Below are positions 1 through 9,674 of a DNA stretch of 64,000 nucleotides, in pieces. Numbering within the stretch: the stretch's first letter is position 1; each line of letters begins with the position of its first letter. A program made the position numbers and the translations under genes. The notes beneath the pieces were generated by a model that was given only the letters and a program-made list of their open reading frames with translations, was not told the origin of the DNA and did no database searches. The stretch comes from Triticum aestivum (Eukaryota > Streptophyta > Magnoliopsida > Poales > Poaceae), in assembly GCF_018294505.1 (NCBI RefSeq), contig NC_057801.1, positions 844,621,465 to 844,685,464 on the forward strand, read 5' to 3'.

Positions 1-480
1 TCCTCGAGTACCTCGCCGCCGAGGTAACCACCCAACCGACCGATCTCGTGCCCTGTTCTTTCTCGCGCTCGCCGGAGGGCTGACAGATCTCGTCTCGTCT
101 CGGTTCTTTGGATGGATTCGCAGGTGCTGGAGCTCGCCGGCAACGCCGCCAAGGACAACAAGAAGAGCCGCATCGTGCCGCGCCACCTGCTCCTCGCCAT
201 CCGCAACGACCAGGAGCTCGGCAAGCTGCTCGCCGGCGTCACCATCGCGCACGGCGGCGTGCTGCCCAACATCAACCCCGTGCTGCTCCCCAAGAGGGCC
301 CTCGAGAAGGCCGAGAAGGAGGCCCAGTCGCCCAAGTCGCCCAGGAAGAAGACCGAGAAGAAGGCCCCCGCCCCCGCCGCCAAGAAGACCCCCAAGAAGA
401 AGACCGCCGCCGACAAGAAGACCACCGCCGCCGACGCCGAGAAGGAGGCCGCCGCCGCCGCCGCCGAGGAGGAGGAGTAG
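1..480 (+). CDS. Histone H2A, 5'-truncated by window edge (exon 1 end + exon 2)
   Basis: Core nucleosomal histone H2A, which pairs with H2B in the nucleus. Only the last codons of exon 1 are present (1-23, reading ...LEYLAAE). An intron runs from 24 to 123 (GTAACC...TTCGCAG), and exon 2 (124-480) continues with [12 protein letters not shown] and ends in TAG. The intron falls at the usual plant H2A position between AAE and VLELAGN. The histone-fold C-terminal half is intact, including [13 protein letters not shown] and [13 protein letters not shown]. It is followed by a long lysine/alanine/proline tail with SPKSPRKK, an SPKK-type DNA-contact motif as in plant H2A.W-like tailed H2As. The tail ends in runs of alanine then glutamate. 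The first roughly 50 residues lie outside the window. An ATG at 112 would read through the intron end and is not the true start. Identity is very secure; the H2A.W subtype is inferred from the tail. Confidence 0.95.
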
Positions 481-672
481 AATGGCCCCGTCGCGTCGCT
501 AAGTTCTGCATCTGAGAGGGAGAGAGGAAGAGAGAGAGCATGGGATCCTGTATGTAATGCCTGGTCTGGAGTCCGAACTGGTAGTAGTCTGTAGCGTCGA
601 TTGATCTTGAATCACTGCTGAATTGAAGCTGGAAACTCGATCGTTTAGCCAATTCCAATCTTCTCCGTGTCA
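481..672 (+). other. H2A 3' untranslated region
   Basis: Non-coding sequence after the H2A stop, with a GAGA-rich stretch near 514-540. I assign it to the 3'UTR because it follows the stop directly and recurs, with the last few H2A codons, at 9173-9375. The polyadenylation site cannot be fixed by eye. The stretch 673-878 holds the gap and 5' leader of the next gene. Confidence 0.6.
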
Positions 673-878
673 ATCTCGCTATTTTTTGCTGGTTCTTGAA
701 GTCGCCTCGATCCCCTTGTTCGTCTGCACATTTGTTCGCACAATTTCACTCGGTTAGGTGTTCTTGGGGGCGATTTGGCAATAACTAGGTTCAGCGGGGT
801 GCGGTTGGTGAAATTTTGTGGGGGTTAACCGATCTGAGGGGAAGGGGATCTGGGGATTATTTCTAGGGTTCGTCGGCG

Positions 879-1926
879 ATGCTCAATTGGGGGAGAAAGG
901 CTGCGCTCCATGCTAGGGTTCCTGTGGGGAAGATGCTGGATCGGACCGCCGGTTTCTCGTCAGGCTCCAAACTGTTCGTCGGAGGTAAGATTCGTCGACC
1001 CCATTCTCGTGTTCGGTTTGGGAATTTGTTTGGTGCTTGGACCCCAATTTGCTTACAAACTTAGGAAGATCATGCTAGTTCCTCAATCATCCTGCTTGAT
1101 CTGTCTAATCTGAACAAACTGTAAGTGCTAGGAGAAATCTGTTTGAACATCGCACAATGCAAGAATGCTGCTGACTTATGGTTCAGGGTGCCTGGGGTTC
1201 AGTTTCCGGTCAATCTGATTGATGCCTGAACCTGAACCTCTTCTCCGTTGGAGACCTGCCAGATTTATCTCGGTCATGCTAGTTTCTCAATCATCCTGCT
1301 TGCTGATTTTGCTGCTAGCACAATGTATTTATTCCGTCCAGTGAAATTCCGCGCAAGCAGCGAGTTCAATCTTAAATAAATGTAAATGTTAGGAAGTACG
1401 CATCTGTGTGAACATTGAACAACTGCAGGAACCGTGCTTGACGTGTGAATGGTTCAGGATGTTTTGATGCCCTGCTGTTTCTTCCACCGAGTTTTTCAGG
1501 CCTGTCATACGACACCAACGAAGTTGCTCTCAAGGACGCGTTCTCTCAGCACGGCGATGTTATCCAAGGTACAAATCTATCTGTTCTGAATCTTTTTGCT
1601 GATTAGGGGATTGTCCTTGGACTGATCAATGCGCCTGACAGTCAAAGTGATGTGCCATCCCGTGACCGGGCAATCAAAAGGGTACGGTTTCGTCAAGTTC
1701 TCCTCGGAAAAAGAAGCAGCTGCGGCATTGGAGAAGATGAGCGACGAGGTAGGAATTGTGCTTCATGGATTCTGTAGGTATAGCAGAAGAAGCCAAGTTC
1801 CTGCAAGATAATATGCAGTGCTCAGTGCAGTTCTTTTACTTATGCTGACACATTGTTCCCACATGATGATTGTTACAGGTGCTCGATGGGAAGAACATAC
1901 GGGTGCATTTCGCAAACAGTGGATGA
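879..1926 (+). CDS. Small RRM RNA-binding protein, four exons
   Basis: Predicted single-RRM RNA-binding protein of about 109 residues. Exons are 879-984, 1500-1568, 1642-1748 and 1879-1926, all with GT-AG borders and consistent phases (1, 1, 0). RNP2 is at the exon 1/2 junction (KLFVGG-LSY) and RNP1 in exon 3 (KGYGFVKF). The RRM then runs through EKEAAAALEKMSDE and VLDGKNIRVHFANSG. The N-terminus (MLNWGRKAALHARVPVGKML) is basic and lacks acidic residues, resembling an organelle presequence. This fits the small mitochondrial or plastid glycine-rich/RRM proteins of plants, but targeting is inferred. No glycine-rich C-terminal domain is visible. The frame ends at TGA 1924, about 11 residues earlier than in the diverged copy at 9675. 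It could be a functional gene or one that recently lost its tail. Confidence 0.8.
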
Positions 1927-3299
1927 CCTGCTACTGCTGCTACAGATGAGCAAGGTACTTATCCGGTCTTTGTTTGTTGTGTTCAGAATTTGTAATGTTA
2001 GATGGCGCCCTGGACATGTACCTTTGTATGATCACCAGTACATATTTCAAGCTCAGTCTTACGACCAACGTCAAATAGACCAGTCTTCTGATTTTTTAGC
2101 TTGACATTGCCTGTATCATTCTGATTTTTGATTACTGAAAACCAGAGGAACACCTGACTGGTTAGCTATTTCTCTTCGACTAAGACAGGAAGTTAATTCA
2201 TTGTTTTTCTAATTTTAGGTCCACATTAGCGCTGGTTTGGGAACAATTTCTGCTCTCATCTTAAAACTTGAATATGGCAAGTCCGATGGAAACCAGCTAT
2301 CCATCCAGAAGCGTATTATGTATGTTGTGGCAAGCATGGCATGTTATTTCCATCCAGAATGCCAATGGGTCTGTAAACTAGAGCTTATTTTTGGGAGTTT
2401 TATTTTAAAGGCAGCTGTAAAATTTGAGCTTAATTTGGGAAAATTTACCGACATGAGAGTTGCATTTCTTCAAACACACATGATTCACTACGGAACATCT
2501 CATATTTAGCTCAATGAGCCAGGCATATAGCACAAGGGAGCTGTTAAAGGAATTCCTTATTTATCTGGACTACTTATTTCAAGGCTTAAGAATTTATATG
2601 AGCAGTAGCTCAACTAGTGTAGGCATAACATGTTAACTGGTCAGAACTCTGAATTAATTACTGGTTACCAGAGCTAGATTTACCAGGCATCTGTTTTAAT
2701 TCGAACACCCGAAGGACGGATTCCATGTTTCATTTGGCATGGAACACACAACTATGAGGAACAATATCGTACATTGGGTATATGACATTAATAGGTAAAT
2801 GAGGAAATAACTGAGAGCAATATGCTTCTGGGCTCTGGCAGACACGAGACGAAATTCGTTTCTAACAGGCTATGGTGTTGTGTAACTGCACTGTTGTACT
2901 AGAGCTATATATATGGATCAAACAATCACTCATAGAAAAAGTCCTCAAATAATTTATATTACATTTTTTTTGTTATCTCAAAAAGTATATCACTGTCATT
3001 GAACAAGACAGGATGTGCAGAGTGAGCCCCTGGCTGTGAGGACATGACAACCGACGATATGTATCTGGAATGGAAAGCACAGTTCAAAATGGAAAGGCAT
3101 TTCGTGTGAAGCTTCTGAGGGAAGCGCACATCTGAACCTTCATTCGAGGTTGCCTGCTCACTCTGGAATTTATGCTTTTCCTACAGCTAGCTGTCTCATG
3201 TAAATGCATCAGGAAGAAATGCCGTGCTGCTAGCTAGCCATGTTCAAACCGAGATTGTTTCAAGGCTAACCTTGCACCACCCACATATATGTACATATA
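1927..3299. other. Non-coding 3' flank of the RRM gene and spacer
   Basis: No supported gene. Bases 1973-2660 are the 3' flank shared with the second RRM copy, including a block beginning GACATGAGAGTTGCATTTC near 2451. Bases 2770-3060 resemble the spacer of the downstream tandem array (TATATGACATTAAT..., GGCTATGGTGTTG..., CACTGTCATTGAACAA...). This suggests that the gene pair and the array derive from one ancestral duplicated block. Confidence 0.55.
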
Positions 3300-3416
3300 T
3301 GTTGGGCTGTATATGTGTGAATCTGGCCCACATGGCCCATGTAAACCAGTATATGTATTGTATAGACTAGAGAGGAAGAGAGTTATCCAGAAATTTCCCA
3401 AACCCACCACACTTCA
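3300..3416 (+). repeat. 5' LTR of Copia element 1
   Basis: Begins TGTTGGGCTGTATATG and ends CACACTTCA. Short for a Triticeae Copia LTR. It matches 8650-8766 base for base as far as I can see. Confidence 0.93.
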
Positions 3417-3430
3417 TGGTGTCAGAGCAC
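3417..3430 (+). promoter_or_regulatory. Primer binding site, Copia element 1
   Basis: TGGTGTCAGAGCAC directly after the LTR CA end. It is one base from TGGTATCAGAGC, the initiator Met-tRNA complement used by most plant Copia elements. Confidence 0.85.
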
Positions 3431-4133
3431 AGGCGGGAGGCGATGCTGGGTTCTGTAGGTCGCCGGCGGTGAATCGGCAGCGTGGGGCGGAGCTCCGGGC
3501 ACCCAGGGTGGTTGTTGGCGCGCGTGTGCTGCGCGGGGCACTGGAGGCGGGACCGGCGGCGGTAGAGGCGCGCCTGGAGAGGGCCGGCGGGCGCGGCTGC
3601 GTGCGAGCGCGCGGGCTGCCTGCGGAGCGCCTGGAGGGGATTGGAGGCTACAGGCGGCACTGCTCTCTCCCGTGAAGAGGTGCGCGCGCGCGAAGTGCTC
3701 CTGGTGCCGCGGGTGCTACTGTGTGTGGCAGAGGGCAGAGGAAGGAGGCGGCTGCGCCAGGGGAGAGGCCAAGTACTGGCTGGTTTGCTGCTTGTGCGGC
3801 TGGCTTGCTGCTGCTGGAGAAAGACTGAGAACAGTCTGCAGTTGCTGCTGCTTGCTGTTGGTGCGGCAGAGGGTGCTCTTTGCACTGCTGCTGCTTGTGG
3901 CTGCTGTGTGCTGGAACTGCTGTTGTTTGCAGAGGAGAAGGAGGAAGATGCTGTTGTTGCTGCTTGCAAGTGCTGCTGCTGACTCTGTTGCTGCTGGTGG
4001 TGTACTACAGTGGAGTTAGCAGAGAAGAGGAGGTAAGAGCTCCTGGATTGATTTGGTGCTGCTGTGTGAGGGGCTGCTAGATAGCGTACTGAGGAAGAAG
4101 GAAAGTTCTTGCCTGCTGTGATTGAGGCAAGAC
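3431..4133 (+). other. Untranslated leader of Copia element 1
   Basis: About 700 bases between primer site and gag ATG. It is GC-rich at first, then rich in CTG/TGC triplets (about 3780-3990). Open frames here on both strands follow from the triplet bias and do not resemble a protein family. Probably the packaging/leader region. Confidence 0.6.
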
Positions 4134-7100
4134 ATGGGAGAAAATCAGGGACTCGAGAAGGCAATTGAAAAATTGGCTGAGCTCCTAACAGCCAAGGTAG
4201 GAGCTGCAGCATCTCTAAATAATGCAATTGTTCCTCACATTGAGCCAATTCAGAAAATTGACTTGATGCCAAATGAAATTAAGATGGAAGGTGTTAAGAA
4301 TTATTTGAGCTGGTCAAGAAGGGCGCTACTCATCTTGAGGACTAAAGGGCTTGAGGGCTTTGTCAGTGGTGAGGCAGAGGAGCCGGGAGACAAGAAAACT
4401 TCAGAATGGAGGACATGGAGCAGTACCAACTCTTTGATAGTGGCATGGTTGTTGAACTCCTTGTCTCCAACCATTGCCGCAACTGTTGAGACTATCTCAA
4501 CTGCTACTGAGGTATGGAAAACCCTCTCAAAACTGTACTCAGGTGAAGGGAATGTGATGTTAATAGCTGAAACAGAGGAGAGAGTTGGTGAACTCAGACA
4601 AGGGGAAAATTCTGTGATGGAGTATGTTGCTGAACTGCAGCGTTTGTGGGCTGATTTAGATCACTATGATCCTCTGGATTTGCCACATGCAGATTGCATA
4701 GCAGCTGCTAGAAAATGGATTGAACGCAGACGAGTGATGCAGTTTCTCAAAGGATTGAACTCTGAATTTGAGGCGAGACGTGCTACTTTATTTCATCAAC
4801 CTACTCTACCTGCCTTAGAGGATGCCATAGCAGCAATGGCACAGGAGGAGGTCCGATTAAAGTTGATGAAGAACAATACAACGACTCCATCTCATCCAGC
4901 CTTCATAGCAACCGACTATAAGAGCAGAGAGTGCTTCAACTGCGGTGAGAAGGGTCATTTGATTCGTTCTTGCACGGCTCCACGTAGGAACATGCGTGGA
5001 AGGGGGAGAGGATATAACCGAGGTGGATTAAGGGGAGGCCGAGGCCGGGGATACTCTGGTGGTCAAAGGGCAAATGTGGCAGTCTCAGAAGAAGGATCCT
5101 CACTCGCAACCCAAGAAGAATCAAAGAAAAGAACAGAAAGCACAGGTGATAAGGATCATGAGGATTTTAGTTACGGCAACTTTGCTCACTTTGTATCTAC
5201 AGATGAAGGTAATTGTGCTCATGCATCTATTCTCTCACAAAGATCACATCCTGATTGGATATTAGATTCGGGGGCATCAAAGCATGTTGCCGGCACATCA
5301 ATGGAATTTGAGTCATATATTCCATATCCACCCACATGTAAGGAGACTATCCAAACTGCTGATGGCACCTCACAACCCATTAAAGGCATTGGCACAATAC
5401 AATGCACACCATCTATTAAACTTTCATCTGTTTTGCATGTTCCTGCCTTTCCAGTCAATCTTATGTCAATGAGTGCTTTGGTTGACGATGTGGATTGTCG
5501 AGTAATAGTTGACCGCTATTTATGTCTAATTCAGGAGAGGCAAACGGGGAAGAGGCTTGGGACTGGAACCAGGCGTAATGGGCTATGGTACATGGATCGC
5601 GGGGTGCCAAATAATGCGGTGTCTACGATGTTAGCAACAATGATGGGAGAAAAGGAAACAAAGGTAATGCTTCACCATTGTAGAATGGGACATATGTCTT
5701 TTGAGAAGATGAGTAAAGTCTTTCCCGATGTAATGTGTGGGGTGGATAAGAACAAGCTTGTGTGTGATGCATGTGAGTTTGCTAAACACACAAGGACATC
5801 TTATGTGAGTAAGGGTCTTAGGAGTATTTCCCCTTTTATGCTTGTTCACTCAGATGTGTGGACATGTCCTGTTATCTCTCTAAGTGGAATGAAGTACTTT
5901 GTTACATTCATTGATTGCTATACTCGTATGACATGGGTGTATCTTATGAAGCATAAGGATGAGGTTTTTAAATGCTTTCAGTATTTCTATGCTTATGTGA
6001 AAAATCAGTTCAATACACAAATACAGATGATCAGGACAGATAATGGGACAGAGTATGTGAATAAGGAGTTTGTCACATTCCTATCAAGTCAAGGTATATT
6101 GCACCAAACATCTTGTCCGGGTACACCACCTCAAAACGGAGTAGCTGAGAGGAAGAATCGCCATATTTTGGAGGTTGCTCGGTCACTAATGTATACAATG
6201 AACGTGCCAAAATTCTTGTGGAGTGAGGCTGTAATGACAGCTACATTCCTCATCAACCGGATGCCGTCAAGGGTGATTGGAATGAAGTCGCCATGTGAGA
6301 TGTTACTAGGTGAGAACAAATTCTTAGTTCCTCCTAAGGTATTTGGATGCACCTGCTTTGTCCGGGATCATAGACCCTCTGTGGGAAAACTGGATCCACG
6401 AGCAGTAAAGTGCATCTTCATAGGTTACCCATCTGGTCAGAAGGGATACAAGTGTTGGAGTCCCAGCGAGCGGAGAACATTTGTGAGCATGGATGTGACA
6501 TTCAGGGAGTCTGAACCGTTTTATGGAGAAAAAACGGATCTCAGCTCGTTATTTGACTTCGACTCTCCTAGCATGAGTGGTGCTAGTCGAGAGGGCGGGA
6601 GTGAACCACCAAGGACAAAGGAAGATGAACCACCAAGAGTTGTGGTTAGTTCAATTCCATGTCATGCAAGGGAAGAGAGATGGAGAAAGCCAAATGAGGA
6701 AGAAAATCTAAGGGTGTATACCAGGAGGCAACCTATGACTGAAGAGAAATGGAGAAAGCCAAATGAGGAAGAAAATTTAAGGGTCTATACCAGGAGGCAA
6801 CTACAAGATGAGCAGCAACAACAACAATCTCCAATAGCAAGTGACACACATGTGCAGGGGGAGCAACAGGCTCCAACAAGTGTTAAAATTGTTGAATTGT
6901 CTGATGGTGAGACATGTGCCACTCCAACTCCATCTAATGTAAACGATTCAATGAACTTGCCTATTGCCTGGAGGAAAGGAACCCGAGTTGGAGCTGGAAA
7001 ACCTCCAGAGAGGTATGGTTTTGAGCATGACATAGCTAATTACGTATCATATACATCTCTGTCTCCGAGATACAAAGCATTCATTGCATCATTGCAATCT

Positions 7101-8642
7101 GTAGTGACTCCAAGAGATTGGAAAATGGCAAAGCAGGATCCAAAGTGGTACGAGGCAATGTTGGAGGAAATGAGAGCACTTGAAAAGAACAAGACATGGG
7201 ATATTGTACCTCTTCCAGCAGGAAAACGACCGGTTAGCTGTAAATGGGTGTATACTGTGAAGCAGACTCCTGAAGGAAGGGTAGAAAGATACAAGGCAAG
7301 GTTAGTGGCTAGGGGCTATAGTCAGACATACGGGATTGATTATGATGAGACTTTTGCACCTGTCGCAAAGATGGGCACAGTGAGAACCTTAATTTCTTGT
7401 GCCACTAACTTTGGTTGGGCTTTGCATCAGTTAGATGTAAAGAATGCATTCCTGCATGGTGATTTACATGAGGAAGTTTACATGGAGATTCCACCTGGTT
7501 TCTCAAAGCCCGAGACATCAAGAAAGGTATGCAAGTTAAGGAAGTCTTTGTATGGCCTCAAACAGTCTCCACGAGCATGGTTTGATAGATTCAGACGTGC
7601 TGTGTGCAATATGGGATATAAACAGTGCAATGGGGATCATACAGTATTCTACCGACACTCAAATTGTCAGATTACAATCCTTGCGGTGTATGTGGATGAT
7701 ATTATAATCACCGGAGATGATGATGTGGAAATATCACGACTGAAGAAGAGCCTGAGCAAGGAGTTTGAGGTAAAGGATTTAGGCCAACTGAAGTACTTTC
7801 TTGGTATAGAAATTGCTAGATCCCCTAAAGGAATTGTTCTGTCACAACGGAAGTATGCTCTCGACTTGCTTAGTGATACAGGCATGCTTGGGTGTAGGCC
7901 TGCTTCAACACCTATTGACCAGAATCATAAGTTATGTGCTGAATCTGGGGAACCAGTGGATAAGGAGAAGTACCAGAGACTTGTTGGAAAGCTCATCTAC
8001 CTATGTCATACACGACCCGATATCTCATATGCAGTGAGTGTGGTGAGCAGATACATGCATGATCCTAGGAGTGGACACTTAGAGGCTGTCTATCGAATCC
8101 TCCGATATCTGAAGGGTAATCCAGGAAGGGGGCTATGGTTTAAGAAGAATGGGCATCTTAATATAGATGGATACTGTGATGCAGACTGGGGAAGTTGTTT
8201 GGATGACAGAAGATCAACTTCTGGTTATTGTGTGTTTGTTGGGGGAAACTTGGTGTCATGGCGAAGTAAGAAGCAGCCAGTGGTGTCCAAATCAACAGCT
8301 GAAGCTGAATATAGAGCTATTTCACAAGGCTTGAGTGAGATGTTATGGGTAAGAAATCTTCTCTCTGAGTTAAAGGTAATAAGGAAGGATCCCCTAAGGT
8401 TATGGTGTGATAATAAATCAGCTATCAGCATTGCTAATAATCCAGTTCAGCATGACAGAACCAAGCATGTCGAGATAGACCGCTTCTTCATCAAGGAGAA
8501 GTTAGATGATGGCATAATCAGGATAAGTTATGTGAGCTCTAGAGAACAAGTGGCTGATTGTTTAACTAAGGGTTTAAGTGTCAAGGAGTGTAATTCTGCG
8601 TGTGACAAGATGGGAATGATAGATATCTATCACCCATCTTGA
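4134..8642 (+). CDS. Copia Gag-Pol polyprotein, 1502 aa, intact
   Basis: Encodes all activities for retrotransposition. In order: Gag (UBN2-type, about residues 30-230); CCHC zinc knuckle CFNCGEKGHLIRSC (267-280); aspartic protease WILDSGASKHV (DSGA at 378-381); GAG-pre-integrase HHCC zinc region (about 512-560); integrase core with D574, D636 and E672 (DD35E, NGVAERKNRH around the E); reverse transcriptase with YVDD at 1186-1189; and RNase H with DAD near 1349 and STAEAEYRA. It ends next to the polypurine tract. No stop or frameshift interrupts it and every catalytic motif is present, so it looks autonomous. I chose ATG 4134 because the in-frame codons just upstream contain no ATG. A 69-bp in-frame duplication lies between integrase and RT. 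Confidence 0.95.
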   Translation: MGENQGLEKAIEKLAELLTAKVGAAASLNNAIVPHIEPIQKIDLMPNEIKMEGVKNYLSWSRRALLILRTKGLEGFVSGEAEEPGDKKTSEWRTWSSTNSLIVAWLLNSLSPTIAATVETISTATEVWKTLSKLYSGEGNVMLIAETEERVGELRQGENSVMEYVAELQRLWADLDHYDPLDLPHADCIAAARKWIERRRVMQFLKGLNSEFEARRATLFHQPTLPALEDAIAAMAQEEVRLKLMKNNTTTPSHPAFIATDYKSRECFNCGEKGHLIRSCTAPRRNMRGRGRGYNRGGLRGGRGRGYSGGQRANVAVSEEGSSLATQEESKKRTESTGDKDHEDFSYGNFAHFVSTDEGNCAHASILSQRSHPDWILDSGASKHVAGTSMEFESYIPYPPTCKETIQTADGTSQPIKGIGTIQCTPSIKLSSVLHVPAFPVNLMSMSALVDDVDCRVIVDRYLCLIQERQTGKRLGTGTRRNGLWYMDRGVPNNAVSTMLATMMGEKETKVMLHHCRMGHMSFEKMSKVFPDVMCGVDKNKLVCDACEFAKHTRTSYVSKGLRSISPFMLVHSDVWTCPVISLSGMKYFVTFIDCYTRMTWVYLMKHKDEVFKCFQYFYAYVKNQFNTQIQMIRTDNGTEYVNKEFVTFLSSQGILHQTSCPGTPPQNGVAERKNRHILEVARSLMYTMNVPKFLWSEAVMTATFLINRMPSRVIGMKSPCEMLLGENKFLVPPKVFGCTCFVRDHRPSVGKLDPRAVKCIFIGYPSGQKGYKCWSPSERRTFVSMDVTFRESEPFYGEKTDLSSLFDFDSPSMSGASREGGSEPPRTKEDEPPRVVVSSIPCHAREERWRKPNEEENLRVYTRRQPMTEEKWRKPNEEENLRVYTRRQLQDEQQQQQSPIASDTHVQGEQQAPTSVKIVELSDGETCATPTPSNVNDSMNLPIAWRKGTRVGAGKPPERYGFEHDIANYVSYTSLSPRYKAFIASLQSVVTPRDWKMAKQDPKWYEAMLEEMRALEKNKTWDIVPLPAGKRPVSCKWVYTVKQTPEGRVERYKARLVARGYSQTYGIDYDETFAPVAKMGTVRTLISCATNFGWALHQLDVKNAFLHGDLHEEVYMEIPPGFSKPETSRKVCKLRKSLYGLKQSPRAWFDRFRRAVCNMGYKQCNGDHTVFYRHSNCQITILAVYVDDIIITGDDDVEISRLKKSLSKEFEVKDLGQLKYFLGIEIARSPKGIVLSQRKYALDLLSDTGMLGCRPASTPIDQNHKLCAESGEPVDKEKYQRLVGKLIYLCHTRPDISYAVSVVSRYMHDPRSGHLEAVYRILRYLKGNPGRGLWFKKNGHLNIDGYCDADWGSCLDDRRSTSGYCVFVGGNLVSWRSKKQPVVSKSTAEAEYRAISQGLSEMLWVRNLLSELKVIRKDPLRLWCDNKSAISIANNPVQHDRTKHVEIDRFFIKEKLDDGIIRISYVSSREQVADCLTKGLSVKECNSACDKMGMIDIYHPS
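6672..6809 (+). repeat. 69-bp in-frame tandem duplication in Copia pol
   Basis: Two adjacent 69-bp units (6672-6740, 6741-6809) each encode 23 residues beginning EE(R/K)WRKPNEEENLRVYTRRQ. They differ at only a few bases and keep the frame. They lie in the variable linker between integrase and reverse transcriptase. Confidence 0.92.
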
Positions 8643-8649
8643 GGGGGAG
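8641..8649 (+). promoter_or_regulatory. Polypurine tract, Copia element 1
   Basis: GAGGGGGAG directly before the 3' LTR and overlapping the stop region. This is the standard plus-strand primer of plant Copia elements. Confidence 0.9.
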
Positions 8650-8766
8650 TGTTGGGCTGTATATGTGTGAATCTGGCCCACATGGCCCATGTAAACCAGT
8701 ATATGTATTGTATAGACTAGAGAGGAAGAGAGTTATCCAGAAATTTCCCAAACCCACCACACTTCA
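8650..8766 (+). repeat. 3' LTR of Copia element 1
   Basis: TGTTGGGCTG...CACACTTCA, apparently identical to the 5' LTR. Confidence 0.93.
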
Positions 8767-8828
8767 TGTGCTGATTTAGTACAACTTTGTGCTAAATCAG
8801 CAACAATTAATATGGATCGGAGGGAGTA
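8767..8828. mobile_element. Truncated Stowaway-type MITE
   Basis: Contains a hairpin (GCTGATTTAGTACAA / TTGTGCTAAATCAGC) followed by AACAATTAATATGGATC and the terminal GGAGGGAGTA. The matching left arm (TACTCCCTCC...) is absent: the Copia LTR abuts the centre of the hairpin. The remaining 8829-9172 is plain non-coding sequence. Confidence 0.75.
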
Positions 8829-9172
8829 TCCTTTTTCTTCATCTTTGGCTCTCTCACAGTCGCGGAGGATATTGGCTGCTTGGTGAAACCGTCTTCACAA
8901 AATGGCCATGCGATAAGTAGCTTTGATTTTGCCCCCAATAGTTATTTAGTTAATAAACCTAGTGCAGCATGATTCGTCTTGTACATGCTCCACTTCTCAT
9001 CTAGAATGGCATGCTGATCTAAACGCAGCCAGCCAGCTTTGAGGAAACTGTTTCGAAGATGATCTGTCACGTCTTTCTGAACTTTGGTGAAATTCTTAAA
9101 CTAATTAGAATTTAGAAGTATCATTTACATGTCTTTAGCCTGAAACAATTATATTTATATATAACTGTCCAT

Positions 9173-9375
9173 GCCGCCGAGGAGTAGATAGGGCCCCGTC
9201 GTGTAGCTTATTAGTTCTATAATATCTGAGAGAGAGAGAGAGAGAGAAAAGAGAAAGGGGTGGATGGATCCTGTATGTATCTTTGGAGTCCAAACTGGTA
9301 GTAATCTGTAGTTTCGATTGATCTTGAATCATTGCTGAATTGAAGCTGAAAAACTTGATCGAATAGCCAATTCCA
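9173..9375 (+). pseudogene. H2A 3'-end fragment (stop codon + 3'UTR)
   Basis: Only the final Ala/Glu codons, the TAG at about 9184 and the 3'UTR of the H2A gene are present. The histone fold was never copied. The GA-repeat is longer here (GAGAGAGAG... near 9227-9246). Confidence 0.75.
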
Positions 9376-9674
9376 ATCTCCGTCGTGTGTATCTTTCGTT
9401 TGGATGTCTTGTTATGTTGATCCTTTTGCTTGTTCTTGATCTTGATGCCCATGTGAACGATCTTCTCTTGCTGCAATGTTTCAGCTTTTTTTTTGAAACG
9501 AATGTTTCAGGCAGTTTCACTTGATTAGCCGTTCTTGAGGGGCAATCTTGGAATTGCTTGATTTAGCAGGGCGCGAATCGTGAAATTTTTGTGTAGCGAG
9601 TGATCTGATTTGGGGGAAGGGGATCAGAGAGGTCTACCAATTTGGGGAAAATTTCTAGGGTCGTAGCATAGGAG

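Larger units (their letters stand above)
473..2660 (+). repeat. Segmental duplication, copy 1 (H2A tail + RRM gene)
   Basis: This block aligns with 9173-11850 in the same order: last H2A codons, H2A 3'UTR, RRM exons 1-4, and downstream flank including the GAATTAATTACT stretch near 2650. The left edge falls inside the H2A coding end, so the second copy never had a complete H2A. The copies are diverged by many substitutions and indels, so the event is old. Confidence 0.8.
3300..8766 (+). mobile_element. Intact Copia LTR retrotransposon with 117-bp LTRs
   Basis: Complete Ty1/copia element with LTRs at 3300-3416 and 8650-8766. It has a Met-tRNA-type primer site after the 5' LTR, one uninterrupted Gag-Pol frame and a polypurine tract before the 3' LTR. 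The two LTRs look identical by eye, which implies recent insertion or recent conversion. The five bases flanking each side (ATATA and TGTGC) do not match, so no target-site duplication is visible. The right flank is the remaining half of a MITE hairpin. Confidence 0.93.

Noticed and set aside
108..515. Alternative frame over histone H2A exon 2
   Set aside because: Arginine/proline-rich shadow of the H2A tail; the histone frame has clear homology and a conserved intron.
3367..4272. 301-codon minus-strand frame across the Copia LTR and leader
   Set aside because: It overlaps the LTR, primer site and gag start, is made of Q/S/A-rich triplet-repeat translation, and has no recognisable domain.
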